Shown here piece after piece: positions 46,952-58,104 of a stretch of DNA of 64,000 nt; within the stretch, counting starts at the first letter, position 1; each line of letters starts with the position of its first letter. Made by a program: the position numbers and the translations under genes. This DNA is from Ricordea florida (lineage: Eukaryota; Cnidaria; Anthozoa; Corallimorpharia; Ricordeidae): positions 12,420,668 to 12,484,667 of the forward strand of contig OX453274.1 in the NCBI GenBank assembly GCA_949710005.1, written 5' to 3'. Under the pieces are notes generated by a model, which searched no databases, had not been told where the DNA came from, and worked only from the letters and a program-made list of their open reading frames with translations.

Positions 46952-47870
46952 CTAAATTAGGCTCTCAGGCTCTGAAATAAATACATTAACATATGCTGGC
47001 TGTGCCTCTTCAAAAAAACTTCCTCGCTCAATGTAGGGCTTTAACATATTAATATGAAACAGCTGCATTTCCCTACACCTATCTGGACTGACCTTACTAA
47101 CACACTCTAAATGGATAACAGCCATACACTCTAAATTTAGATCATAGTGTTCAAGCCATCTCACATGATCATCTAAGTCTTCCCACTAGCTCATCAAGTA
47201 TGCATAAGCAAAAACGAGAAGTGAAGGGATTTGATTGGCCAAAATGTTTATGCATATTTGATGAGCTACTGGGAAGACTAAGATGATCATGTGAGATGGC
47301 TTGAACCCAATGATCTAAATTTAGAGTGTATGACTGTTAGCCATTTAGAATGTGTTAGTAGGGTCCTGGACTAGTTACTACACAATCAAGATCACTTAAT
47401 TTCTTCTTAACAACATAGGGCCCAAAAACTCTAGACTGTAATGTATTGCCTGGCAGTGGCAAAAACACTTAGACCTTCTGTCCTGGCTTGAAACTTTTAC
47501 TTAAGAGCGTCCATATCATACCTTTCCTTAACTGATTTCTGAGATAAACTAAGATTGGCCCCTGCTAATTTAAAGGCTCTAGATAGCTTTGTACGTAAAT
47601 CTAAGACATACTGCAAAAAGTTAATACGAGGCTCATTAGAACTAGGTAATGACTTCTCTCTACGTAATTTTAGAGGTCCTTTCACAGTGTGACTGAACAC
47701 AAGCTCAAACGAGCTGAAACCGAGAGATTATTGAACAGACTCGCGTGCAGAAAACAACAATAACTGGATACCCTCGTTCCAGTCCTTCTCCGTCTGATCA
47801 TCCGCCTTCTGCCAACTAACAAGGTTGCAGAAGGGTTGCAGAAAGGAAAAATTTCAGTTTTTTCAACCAC
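46952..47870 (-). pseudogene. Gypsy integrase C-terminal region, rearranged
   Basis: At 47700-47497 the frame reads ELVFSHTVKGPLKLRREKS followed by LDLRTKLSRAFKLAGANLSL, the post-core helix of Gypsy integrase. At 47164-46952 it has LFHINMLKPYIERG, the well-known end of the integrase C-terminal domain. The DDE core upstream of 47870 is absent; the protease region joins directly. Between the two parts lies a long palindrome. No intact integrase could be made. Confidence 0.8.
47089..47362. repeat. ~270-bp inverted duplication inside the integrase
   Basis: Arms of ~125 bp share CATCTCACATGATCATCT, AAGTCTTCCCA and TAGCTCATCAA in inverted orientation around a ~20-30 bp centre near 47215-47235. One arm is the original integrase sequence and the other is a backward copy. 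Confidence 0.85.
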
Positions 47871-47874
47871 TCTG

Positions 47875-48607
47875 TCAAATAAGCTTGAGATATCTGGGTC
47901 TCTCCGCTGTTATGCAACAAATTGGGGAGGGGGTAGACATCTGATCTCCATCTTCTGAGAAACTGTCTTCAGCATCAACTTCAGGGGTTTCCAATAACTC
48001 TCCATTGAATTCTTTTCCAATAGTCGTATCCACTAACTCGAACTCTTCCTCCTTTTCCTGAATTTTCTTACTCATAGCTCTTGTCACGACACACGCTGGA
48101 TAGATACTAGGAAATACTTTCTCTACTGGATCCTGAGACGGTTCCAAAGAAGGCTTTTCTGTTGCAACAGGATTCGCAAAAACTTTTTCACCTGCAAGGT
48201 CATTCCCAAGGATTAGATGCACTCCTCTCCAAAGGCAATGTCGACCGTATTCCAACTTTTACAGGTTCGGAGACAAGACTTGACCTGAGATAAACCACGA
48301 GCAGCGGCGCCGGAGTGAACTCAGAACAATTAATTCCAGGGATAAGGACACTTGCACCAGTTGCAGACTCACTAGAAAACGGCAGAATGTCAATTACGAT
48401 CAGAGACTCTGAAGCTCCAGTATCTCTTAAAATCTTCATTGACACAGTAGTGGGCGTACCGTGTGACAGAGACACTATTCTATAATGAATAAAGGGTTTA
48501 AAAATGTTCATGACAGACTTATCTAGGGTGCTGTCATCTTCTGCCAATGCTGCTTGAGGCTTCACTTCCTGAGATATGATTGGCTGGTCTTCAGTATCAT
48601 CAGGCAA
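47875..48607 (-). pseudogene. Gypsy aspartic protease region
   Basis: The frame 48607-48200 contains MKILRDTGASESLIVIDILP, with the DTGA active-site signature of retropepsins, then beta-strand-rich sequence. It shifts into 48255-47875, with LILGNDLAGEKVFANPV (the ILG flap-side motif) and an acidic tail. One frameshift separates the halves. The enzyme would cut the gag-pol precursor. It sits between the zinc knuckle and integrase, as expected. Confidence 0.8.
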
Positions 48608-48609
48608 CT

Positions 48610-49685
48610 AGATTCACTTGGCAATAAAACCATTAGGCTTAGACCCACCATTTTGTCGCTCACGATCCATTTTCAACTTCTCTGGACATTCAAACAATAT
48701 GTGACCTTCCTTTCTGCAGTATTAGCAAGTGGGTGTCTTTAAGGCTTCATGGTCGGCACGCTCCTGTTCCCTCTGGGCCACCCTGAATTTGAGCGAATTC
48801 CTTGGTTGTTATTTGGACACTGGTGCTCTGGATTCCGACGACTTTTTTGGTTACCAGGCCATGAAGATCGTGTAACTTGGTCGTTTCTTTTGCAGGACTC
48901 TCGCGGCTCTTTTGTATAGGTACTTTTGTGGGTTAATTAAAACTCCTCTGCTAACTTTGCCGCAACGTCTAATGTTTCAGCCTTTTGTTCCTCGATATAT
49001 GTTCGGACATCACTATGAATGCACCTCTTAAATTATTCTATTAAAATAAGTTGTCTTAACTTATCATGATCTTTATCTACCTTTATGAATGACGCAGACG
49101 ATGAAACAAATGTTGCATACTCATAGCAAACTCTACATACGTTTAGCTACTTATTTTCTCGCAATTTCTAAACTTCTGACGATTAGCTTCAGGAACTAAC
49201 TCATATCCCTTTAAAAGTTCCTTAACACTGTCATATTCTGCAGCTTGCACTAAGCTTAACTGGAAATATATATTTCTAGCTTTTCTGACTAATACACTCT
49301 TTAATAACATTACCCAGTACTCCTTGGGCCACTTGAGATTTTCTGCAACATTCTCAAAATAAAAATGTACTGGTCAACATCACTCTCTTGAAAAGATGGT
49401 ACAAACTTTATGTATTTAGAAATATCAGTATTTAAACTAGAACTAGCAAAAGAAGGATCTAAGCCTGACTTTGCCTGTATATCTAACCTTTTAATTTCTA
49501 TTAACTGTTGTAACGCCAATTTCGCTTTCTCTAACCGTTTCTGTCTTTCTCTTTCCTCTGTTTCAAGTATTTCATGTCTTTCCTCCCATTCAAGTCTTTC
49601 TTGTTTTTCTTTCTCTTTCCTTTCGAGTCTTTCTTGCATTTCTACTTTACTCGTACACTCAATTCTCTTGTACGCTAAACCTTTC
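48610..49685 (-). pseudogene. Gypsy gag with CCHC zinc knuckle
   Basis: The frame from 49685 to 49310 is strongly charged and coiled-coil-like (RLERKEKEKQERLEWEERHE). It then reads KYIKFVPSFQESDVDQYI, the start of the gag capsid-like domain found in cnidarian and fish Gypsy elements. Further decayed frames follow to the zinc knuckle near 48700 (C-x2-C-x4-H-x4-C, with a stop in the first loop, CRKEGHILFEC). It is not functional. Confidence 0.7.
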
Positions 49686-49689
49686 TTAA

Positions 49690-50590
49690 ATAATAATAAT
49701 AATAATAACACTTTATTCATATAGCGCTATTTCTATTCCTAACCGATAGCGCTTTACAAATTATTTACAATTAAAAAATCACATATTTATGTTAAAAAAG
49801 TTACAAGTTGTAAGGCTAGCTAATTCGGCTACCATAATTGCAAAAAAAAACTAAATTATAAAATATCTAACTAAAATCTTTCCTAAAAAGATATGTCTTA
49901 AGTTTGCGCTTAAAATCTGAAATTTCGTTGCACGATCGAATGTCTGAAGGTAAGGCATTCCAGAGTTGCGGCGAGGCTACAGAAAATGCTCGAAATCCGT
50001 AGTTGCGCAAATTATAATTAATGTCATCTAAGCGATGGCCATTTAAGAAACGTAGATTGCGTCTCGGGACATTCATCTTGACCAGATCGACAAATATGTT
50101 GGGGCTAAGCCCATCATGCACTTAAATGTCATTAGAAGAATCGTAAAGGCTATGCGCTCTTCTAGAGGTAACCAGTGAAGTTTACAAAGTACCGGTGTAA
50201 TATGTTCACATTTTTGGGTAAGTGTCACAATCCGGGCTGCTTGCAGTCCAAACAATAATGAATTACAGAAATCAAATCTGGAGGATACAAATGCATGTAC
50301 GAGCATTTCAGAATATGAAAACGTAAACATTTCCTAATGCGACTAATATTCCGAAGATGATAGAAAGCTGACTTGCACATAGCAGCAATGTGATTTGCCA
50401 TGGAAATAGATGTGTCGAACATTACGTCAATGTTTCTGGCTTTAGATGAAAGGTTAATTTCCTCATCAAAGACTAAGATAAGGGGAGTTGACGATGACGA
50501 GCCTTCAGGAAAAGTAACTCGGTCTTGTTCATCTTTAACATGTTTGCCGTCAACCAGGTATCAATGTCACGCACACAATCTTCCATCAAA
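49690..50590 (-). mobile_element. CR1/L2-type non-LTR fragment inserted in the Gypsy 5' region
   Basis: The minus strand reads DIDTWLTANMLKMNKTELLFL (50560-50473), then HIAAMCKSAFYHLRNISRIR (50400-50340). The classic RT C-terminal tail follows (YGFRAFSVASPQLWNALPSD, then FKRKLKTYLF, 50030-49870). The 3' end is an (AAT)n run at 49686-49706. It is 5'-truncated and has several stops. Confidence 0.8.
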
Positions 50591-50679
50591 TAAGCTCGTA
50601 CCCTTTCTAACTTCCTAAAGTGCGCTCTTACACTTGTGAATTTCCTAAAATTCGCTACCGGACACGCCCCCAATTTTCT

Positions 50680-51823
50680 ATTACGAGACAACAAATATAA
50701 ATAAATAAGCCTGTTCTCTGTTCGTACAGAAACGAATGTCAACAGTATTTCCGCTGCGAACTCAACTATTTATATGAATCTGACAACTGAAATTGGAGTA
50801 GTCTAATAGAGGAGCAATCAATAAACTTATTTACTTTTCTGAAACCTTTGGATATGAGCAAACGCGCGCTCTGTTTCGTTTCCTACTCACGGGCTATCAG
50901 CTTATATACCATTAGTATGTACGGAAAACGGCCATCATGGAGGAATAATTTCTTGAATTAGACGGGAAGAAATTCGAGTCTTGCTTGAAAAGAATATACC
51001 AAAAAATACTACAGAAGCAAATAAATAAGGGATGAAATTATTCTACGGTAAGTGAACAAATTAAATAGCGAAATTGGTTATTACGATCTAAAGTGAAACT
51101 CTTACAAACAGCCGCCATTTTGAAAGATATCTCAAGCCCGTAAACTGAGTTTTTCTTATATTTCGGCCTACCTTTTCTATTTTTTATTCTCAAACTAGTT
51201 TGCTATTTCGAAAAGTTTGACGAGTACATTAAAATTGACAAGTACATTAAAGACATGTTTAAGAAGGAGTAGGACTAGTGTTTGAAACTTTCTTACACAT
51301 CGACTTGACAACAACATGGTTCTGTTTACAAACAATAACAAAGTAAATTCTTGTCATACAAACTAGTTCCATTGTCTCATGAGCGAGGGTTTATAGATAT
51401 AATAAAATAATTTTTCCACTCAATCTCATCGTACACGGACCATAGCCAACTCGGTGCTAAGCGCCTCGTAAGGAATTAGCTTATGTACGACTAGATTTCG
51501 CTAAGCGCTCACAAGCTGTCCTTTAACTTTAAGACTAAATAACCTTAGTCGCTACTGAAAGTCTCACTCACGAGCTCCAAACAACTTTAATTCTCCTTCG
51601 GATAGCTTCTCCAGTCACGGCAAACGTCGATCTCCAATCAACTCTTGAGTACTGTAGACAGTTCTAGAACATTCAAAAGTTTACAATATTAACTACTTAT
51701 AGAAGGATTACTTAATTCGGTTTCATCACGCTTTGGTGTGTTCTAGAACTCTCTATAAGGAATGTTGCTTAACAACGCAAATATACAAATATTAACAGGT
51801 TCTTGAAGGTTCTCCTTAAAACA
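50680..51823 (-). repeat. 5' LTR of the Gypsy element, with an internal insertion
   Basis: The inner end reads TTACGAGACAACAAATATAA and the outer end CTCCTTAAAACA. Compared with the other LTR copies, a ~670-bp unrelated segment sits at about 50810-51480. Adjacent to the inner end (50660-50680), the minus strand reads TTGGGGGCGTGTCCGG, a possible primer-binding site. Confidence 0.75.
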
Positions 51824-51834
51824 AATGTTAGAGA

Positions 51835-52490
51835 TGATGCTGCTGTGAGAGGTAAAGTTGCAAGTGGCAGAGGTAGAACAGAACGAGGAGCAGGAAGAAG
51901 GCCTTCAAGATTTAAATTACAGGGAGTTTGTAGGGCAAAATTAGGAAGAATGCGGTAGACCACACCTTCCACAAGAACACAAGTGAGGCGTGCCAGTCAA
52001 CATTGTAAGGAAAATAGCAGGGTTGAAGGGAGCAGCTAAAACATTTGAAGACGGAAAAAGAGGCTTTCAAACTTTTCTTGTCGGACAACATACTGGAAAA
52101 AATAGTAAGGCACTCCAACAATGAGGGACACAGAGTCACTGATATGTTCATATACTGAAGGAGAGGAGTTGACAGCAGTAATCGGGTTGATGATGATACG
52201 TGGATTATACAGAGAATATTATGAGTCCCTTTAGAGCCTGTGGCAAGAAGACTGTGGAAGACCTATTTTTAAAGCAACAATGCTATTTCAACGTTTCAAG
52301 CTTCTTGTACGACTTCTTCGCTTTGATGACAAGAGCACACGAGAAGAGCACCGTCACACTGACAAGTTTGTCTCTATGTGTAAGTTTCGTGGACGGTGCC
52401 CGTTCAAGTTGTGCATGTCAAATAAGCCTGAAAAGTATCGGGTATCCTACTTCCATAATTCGCCTAGTGTTTCAATTTGTTAATAATTTC
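51835..52490 (+). pseudogene. piggyBac-type transposase fragment
   Basis: In shifting frames this shows the DDE_Tnp_1_7 (piggyBac) pattern: SDNILEKIVRHSNNEGHRVT near 52080, LMMIRGLYREYYESL near 52185, and ATMLFQRFKLLVRLLRFDDK followed by STREEHRHTDKF at 52275-52365. It then jumps to FRGRCPFKLCMSNKPEKYRV, where the family normally has ~40 more residues, including an Asp, between. There is at least one deletion, with several stops and no C-terminus. It is an ancient remnant directly beside the Gypsy LTR. Confidence 0.75.
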
Positions 52491-52504
52491 TTAATCACTG
52501 ATGG

Positions 52505-53385
52505 CTTAAACAAGACGACGTCGACAGTTGAACCGTGGCTGAGTGATATGACAGTAAATGGGGTCAAACAAAGGAACAGTGATCGTGTGGAGTGATAGTA
52601 AATACGGTGGGACAATGTAACAGTGGCCGAATGGTGTGTTAGTAGATGCGGTGGAACAGTGGAACAGTGGTCGAGTGTTGGGACAGTAAATGTAGTGGAA
52701 TACTGGAACAGCAGCCGAACTGGCGTGATAGTAAATGTGGTGGAAAAGTAAAACAGTGGCCGAGTAATGTGATAGTAAATGGGGTGGAACAGTAGTGGTA
52801 GAGTTGAACTATGGCCGAGTGATGTGATCATTAATGGGGTGGAACATTGGAACAGTGAAACTTTGGCCGAGTTGTGTGACGGTGAGTAAAGTGGAACAGT
52901 GGCCGCGTGGTGTTATAGTACATGTGGTCTAAAATTAGAGGAGTGGTCGAGTGGTGCGATATTAAATGCGGGTTGAGCAGTGGAACAGTGGCCGAGTGGT
53001 GTAATAGCAAATTTGGTGGAAGAGTGGAGTAGTGACCGAGTGATGTGATAGTGAGTGGGGTGGAACAGTGGAACACTGGTCGAGTGATGTGTTATTAAAT
53101 GCAGTGGAAGAATGGAACAGTGACCGAGTTGTGTGATAGTACGGTGGAACGGTGGTCAAGTGGTGTGATAGTAAGTGTAGTGGAACAGTGGAACAGCAGC
53201 CGACTGACGTGATAGTAATGTGGTGGAAAATTAAAAAAAGTGGCCGTGTGGTGTGATTTTAAATGTAGTGGAACAATGGAACAGTAGCCGGGTGGTGTGA
53301 TATTAAATGTATTAGAATTGTTACAGTGGAACAATGGTAGAGTGGTATAATAATAAATGTAGTGGAACAGTAGCCAGGTGCCACC
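52505..53385. repeat. ~45-bp minisatellite array
   Basis: About 18-20 diverged units of 35-50 bp with consensus words GGTGTGATAGTAAATG, GTGGTGGAACAGTGGAACA and GTGGCCGAGT. Long frames on the minus strand (rich in His, Thr, Ser and Phe) are translations of the repeat and are not genes. Confidence 0.9.
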
Positions 53386-53734
53386 ATTAAGGCAATGCTG
53401 GGGTTGTAGCAATTTAGTTTTGTAAAATCTAAACGTTTTTACTGATTAATAAGCGTTCATAAACTGATTCGTGTTAAATACCTTTGCATAATCAGCGATC
53501 TTACGTTTTCGGGATTAGTTAGACAACCAATGCATATGAATCTAGTAGCTTGAAAACGTAATCCGTCATAACAGTAAAGATTAAGGTGGTCATAGTTCGG
53601 GTTCAGTCGTGCGGACGTGCGGACGTGCTTCTGCAGCTGTTTTCTTTGGGTTGACAAAGTCTTGTAAATAATGACTGGAAAAGCGAACAACTCTAAAGTT
53701 AACTAAAGCACTTCAACATCAGATTTAATGATAA

Positions 53735-54180
53735 ATGATGAAAGAGCTTCAAACTTTATGTAAGGAATTTAGTCGACTGCAAGAGTCATTAATAACACAC
53801 GAAGCTGAAGCAAGCAAACATGGCGGCCAAAGTCAACGAGGACCAGATCCCGAAACTGCCAAGTCGCTACAGTTTGTTAGAAGCGAATATGATAACCTGA
53901 GCAGTGCCAGCAGTGCAACTAAGAAAGACCTTGCTGCACTTAAGAACCGCCTGGAGTCTCTTACTGTTCAAGTTTGTGAGATGGCGGGTGTGTTGGATGA
54001 TCTAGTCAAATATAGCTAAAGCTTTAATGTCAAGCTTCTGGGAATTCCAGAAATATGACTGACCCGACTAGCCGAGAGCCAGCCGTTGAGACGACTAAAC
54101 TCTGTATTCGCCTCTTTAATTGAATAGGTGCTAATATTACTCTCAGCGAAATCAGGAATGTTTAATAAAATTGTAAGTTA
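53735..54180 (+). pseudogene. Non-LTR retrotransposon ORF1 (coiled-coil) fragment
   Basis: A 94-codon frame begins MMKELQTLCKEFSRLQESL and has a heptad-like coiled coil ending ALKNRLESLTVQVCEMAGVL and LDDLVKYS. After the stop, another frame continues FNVKLLGIPE and then a segment with ETTKLCIRLFN, the start of the RNA-binding (transposase_22-like) domain of L1-type ORF1 proteins. Such proteins coat retrotransposon RNA. The rest of the domain and any ORF2 are missing. Confidence 0.6.
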
Positions 54181-54624
54181 CTGAAAGTTACTAAAGGGTT
54201 TGAGGGTTTTGTCCTTGTTCAATTAGTTTCCATGATCAGTACTAATCGCCGTCTCCGTGGCAGGGAGACCACATAAAAAGTACATTTGAGGCTTTTAGTG
54301 TCTGTTCATAAACACCTCCTAAAACCAATCATTTTTGCTACGATCACTTAAAAGAACGCTCTCTCTCATATGTAAATGTTTGTAAGATGTTACTCCTTAA
54401 CTAAGTAAGACAGATTTGTATTTGGGTCGACCTGCCGTTCTATTAGACTGGGCTTGTCAAATAGAACGGTAAAAGATCCACTTCGTTTGAAGCGTCGAAC
54501 TTTGACATGTGCCGAATGTAATGCATACATTACAAATACTTTAAATAAATTAATTTTTACCCAGAGTTCTGCTCGTTTCCTATTTTTGTCATGCGCACAC
54601 AACTTGTTTTGATCATTTCGAACA

Positions 54625-55622
54625 AAATGGTGGGAAGATCCAAACACATGTGTTCTTCTTGCTTCAAGAGTACTCAATATACTTGCCTGAAGTGCATGAA
54701 CTACTTCTATATGCGGTGCTCCGTGTTTGAAAATGATGAGGATGTAGCTGGATGGAGAGCAGGCAGTTCGTTGGCGTACTGCGAGTCGTCTTTTGAAGAA
54801 AAAAAATGACAAGAGAAATGAATCATCAGGGTGTTGATCATAAGGAAGATTTCCAGAAGCAGACCAGTGGAAGGAAAATTCCAGAAGAGGCAGAGGCAAA
54901 GGCAAAAGAGGCAGGTCAGTCCATAAAACCGGACTCTCTGAAAAGGTATGCATTTAAAGTGTCGTTATAAGCTAAATTCGATCTCGCTTTAAACAAGCCA
55001 CAAACTAAAATTAAATTTGCTCATTGGGTTAGTTTTGGACAATGGTAAAGGCTTGCCATTGGACCTCTCAGTCCCAAACTTGATTGTCTACTTATTGAAA
55101 GATCACGAGGAAAGATATTTTTTGTCCGAGAAACATGTGATTCATTAATATAATTGCAAGTAAAACTTTCTCAGCTGAGATCATACATGTACCTGTTCAT
55201 CAATTTGTCATGCCAAATTCTTATGAATTTAAAGAATAGGTCTCTTTTCATATTAATTCTTACAGCTTGTTATATTTCGGCTGACAATACTAATATCTAG
55301 GTTTGCTTGTTTGTCTTCTAGCAAAAGACGTCTGCACCACAAAGGAGATGAGGAGGATGTTGAAGTTGAAGATGAGGATGAAGAAGAAATAGATGAAGAT
55401 GTGGACATTGCTCTGGCACATTTAGTAAAGAAAGCAAAAGGGAAGAGCAGTAAAAGACCTGGGCGAAAACCTCGATGGTTCTCAAAAGGTCTAGATGATT
55501 CTATCGGTAATTTTGTTAACAGCACAGGCGGCCCAAACTCACGTTGCGAGGGAAGGATGAATTTACATAACATAGGTGTCGCGTTACAGGCGACCGTTGG
55601 AAATATAAGAGACTTTGTATGA
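54625..55622 (+). pseudogene. Two-exon Cys-rich/acidic gene, probable Harbinger partner
   Basis: Exon 1 (54625-54945) begins MVGRSKHMCSSCFKSTQYTC, with regularly spaced CxxC pairs (CSSC, CLKC, then YMRCSVFENDEDVAGW) resembling a treble-clef zinc finger. It shifts frame at an A-run near 54800 and ends at GTATGC. Exon 2 (55321-55622, after TTCTAG) has a very acidic tract (VEVEDEDEEEIDEDVDIALA) followed by KKAKGKSSKRPGRKPRWFSK, a basic segment that leads into a SANT/MYB-like start (GLDDSIGNFVNS). It then departs from that pattern and stops at 55622. The SANT-like segment and the Harbinger transposase 1 kb to the right suggest the two belong together. I am unsure whether the gene is element-borne or host. 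Confidence 0.5.
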
Positions 55623-55624
55623 GA

Positions 55625-56675
55625 AATATATTACTGAGATCTGCGCACGCTAAATAATGCAAAATCTTACTTTTTCTTAAATGAAATGAATAAAAAAGAC
55701 TTACCTGCAATGTATTCCACTACGTTTTAGTGTTTGTTTGTCGTTTTACTGTTTTTTTTTTCTGGCTTTATTGCGAACCACTGTTACTCCTTTCATAGAA
55801 CTTCACTTCAAACTGATTTTTACTAATACTAATTAGAATCAGAGAAATGGACCAATCTATGCCAAAATGGATGCGTTCATAAAACTTATTAAATGGAAAT
55901 CAAAGGCATCAATACTATTACTTATTTACTATGATTGACTACCTGAAATGTAGTTACTACTATATCCTAATTACAGTTATATTCTATATGTTACATTTAA
56001 CAACATGGGGGAAGAAATCCTCAAAATAGAAGTCAAAGTATGGTATACAGGTACATGAAAGTAATATTATTTTGAGTTTTGTAGTCAGTATAACAATATC
56101 TTGATCTGTGAATCTTTCATTTTAAGATAGAAATGAATTGATGAAGTATATACATGCATGTATGAAAATAATTATAAACACATTGCTTATTAATAATACC
56201 AAAGTTCTGTTTTTTTGTTCAAGTTAAATATGTTGAGGAATGATGGCTACGTTAAGTATTTTTAATACATCTTCTATTAATCAGTCACATCATATTACAT
56301 TGCAGTGAGAGGATTTATTCATTTAAAAGCAATTAAACCTTCAAGCCTGATTACCCTACTAAGTGCACAAATTCTCCTTACTGGTCTGTCTGTGAGTCGT
56401 TTAGAACTAGTTGCGGAGATTTGTTAACAAAGTTGAACGACGTGTCTTTGGTGATACCTTCCTTAATTCTCACAACCTTTCTTATGACTATGCCGATACT
56501 GTGAAGAGAATTTAATCTTGATCAGTCCTGTAGGCTTAAAGCGTTTTAAAAACAACAAAACTCTATTTGTAATTTTTAGTTTGGTCAGATTGAAGGTTGT
56601 CAGGTGCACAATATATATTCAGTCTTGCACTTGATAAAATCATATCATAATAATTTGGTGAAAACACAGATAACT
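55625..56675. other. Non-coding stretch, no gene recognised
   Basis: AT-rich, with many short homopolymers and TACATGTA-like words. No domain is seen. Confidence 0.5.
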
Positions 56676-56679
56676 GAAA

Positions 56680-58102
56680 TTAATTAACAGACTTTGTCAG
56701 TTTCCTTCTCAAGGCATATTTTTTCACATAGTGCATTCCTGACTTTGCCTCCAGTGAGACTTCCCTAATGCTTGAGAAATTTCGCACCTGCAACAACTTT
56801 CTTATTTGCTCTCGATCTCTCTTTTGACCATTCGCATCCAAACTCAAATCAAGCTTTTTTGAAATTGCATCTCCTTGTGCAATACATGTACTATGGAGAA
56901 CCATGCATGCCAATGTGGTAATGCGGACATTATCTTGACACTGCTTTCACTCTTGCGAAGTTGCCGGCCGTCCACCTACCCTTGAGTTTCCCATAAGCAT
57001 CCTTTGTAACCATGAGAGTTCTGCTTAAGCGGTTATTAAAGTTACGTTACGGGGGTGTCAGAACTGCATTAGTGTATGGCTTCATTTACCATGTTGGCAA
57101 AGGGAATGCAGAGTCTCCCACTATAAGTGGTGGGACAGTAACATATCCTACAGCCTTGCCAATTACTGGAATGAAGCCTTCTTGGATACGGATCCAAAGG
57201 TTAGTTGATCTAAAAATAACTGCATCATGAGAATTTCCTGGAAACCCACAGCTGCCCCACACAGATCTGTAATGTGACTCTACCATTGTCATCAAGACAA
57301 TGGAGTAGAAATTCTTTCAATTATGGTACTCTTTGCATGCCTAAAGTCCTCCAGGTTGGCATTTCATGGGAATATGACAGCCATCTGTTGCCGTCCAGCA
57401 GCAAGGAAATTGCCACAACTCCTCCATGTCAAGAATTTTTTGTTTGAATTGCTCTTCGGTCTGAGGCGTGTGAGTTGACACAGCCTTATTCCATAATTGA
57501 TCCACCAGGACTTGACATACTTCCTGACAGATTGAAAATACAGTGGAGACTCCTATTCCAGACATTTCTGAAATGGTGTAGAGATAATCTCTTCGGTTTA
57601 GTCTGTTTAAGCAAATAGCTAGCCTCCGTGCTGGCGCTATCGGTTCTTCCGTTACATTTTGCCGAATAAGGAAGGGTGCAATACGGTTTAGGATAAAATT
57701 AAATGTATCCCGGGAAACTCTGAAGGTTTTCTTGAATCTTGCATCTGAAAAGGTACTGCAAACATTTTCCCACCAGCCAGTATTTCTTTTCAGCCGACGA
57801 CAAGAACGAACTGGACGATGAACTTTGATGTTCCTGTGGAAAATCAGCAATACTAGAAGGAAAGCCAAATTCAAAAATCGCTTTCTCCTGGCAACGAGGT
57901 TATTTAACGCTAGCTGCATCTGCAGTCTTCTTCTTCTTCCCTCCTTGATCGCACACGTAAGAAAATCAAGCCCTTCGTTTCGACAATTTGTCTTTCCCGT
58001 ATTGTTTTCCGCTATTTTGCAAAGCAACAACCACTGACTACAAAGTGTCATGTTCAGTTTTGCAATTAAGTTCGACCCAATTAGGTTCGGCGTTTGAATC
58101 AA
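56680..58102 (-). pseudogene. PIF/Harbinger DDE transposase (second family), degenerate
   Basis: The 253-codon frame 58102-57341 has a hydrophobic Arg-rich N-terminus, then GWWENVCSTFSDARFKKTFR, SRDTFNFILNRIAPFL, and a helix-turn-helix with SEMSGIGVSTVFSICQEV. It ends with WTATDGCHIPMKCQPGG, holding the first catalytic Asp. It then shifts to 57295-57086 (SVWGSCGFPGNSHDAVIFRS, then IVGDSAFPLPTW with the second Asp). Decayed frames continue to 56680, where NFARVK and CTRRCN-like remnants of the C-terminal region are seen. At least three frameshifts or stops are present. It differs from the Harbinger at 41.6-42.8 kb in sequence, so it is a separate family. Confidence 0.8.
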
Positions 58103-58104
58103 CT

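Larger units (their letters stand above)
45299..51823 (-). mobile_element. Ty3/Gypsy LTR retrotransposon, Gmr1-type order, degenerate
   Basis: The LTRs lie at 50680-51823 (5') and 45299-46435 (3', interrupted). Reading leftward the order is gag, zinc knuckle, protease, integrase C-terminus, RT fragment, RNase H end, polypurine tract (AAGGGGAAGG, near 46440) and 3' LTR. Having integrase ahead of RT is the Gmr1 arrangement rather than the usual Gypsy order. Large parts are deleted (the integrase core, and most of RT and RNase H), and all frames carry stops. Later insertions are a CR1/L2 fragment (49690-50590), a ~670-bp unidentified segment in the 5' LTR and a solo LTR in the 3' LTR. Confidence 0.85.

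Noticed and set aside
52472..53412. Long His/Thr/Ser-rich minus-strand ORFs
   Set aside because: They are translations of the ~45-bp minisatellite; frames change from unit to unit and there is no domain.
54390..54953. 187-codon minus-strand ORF
   Set aside because: It lies opposite the Cys-rich exon, has no domain, and its composition follows from the complementary coding strand.
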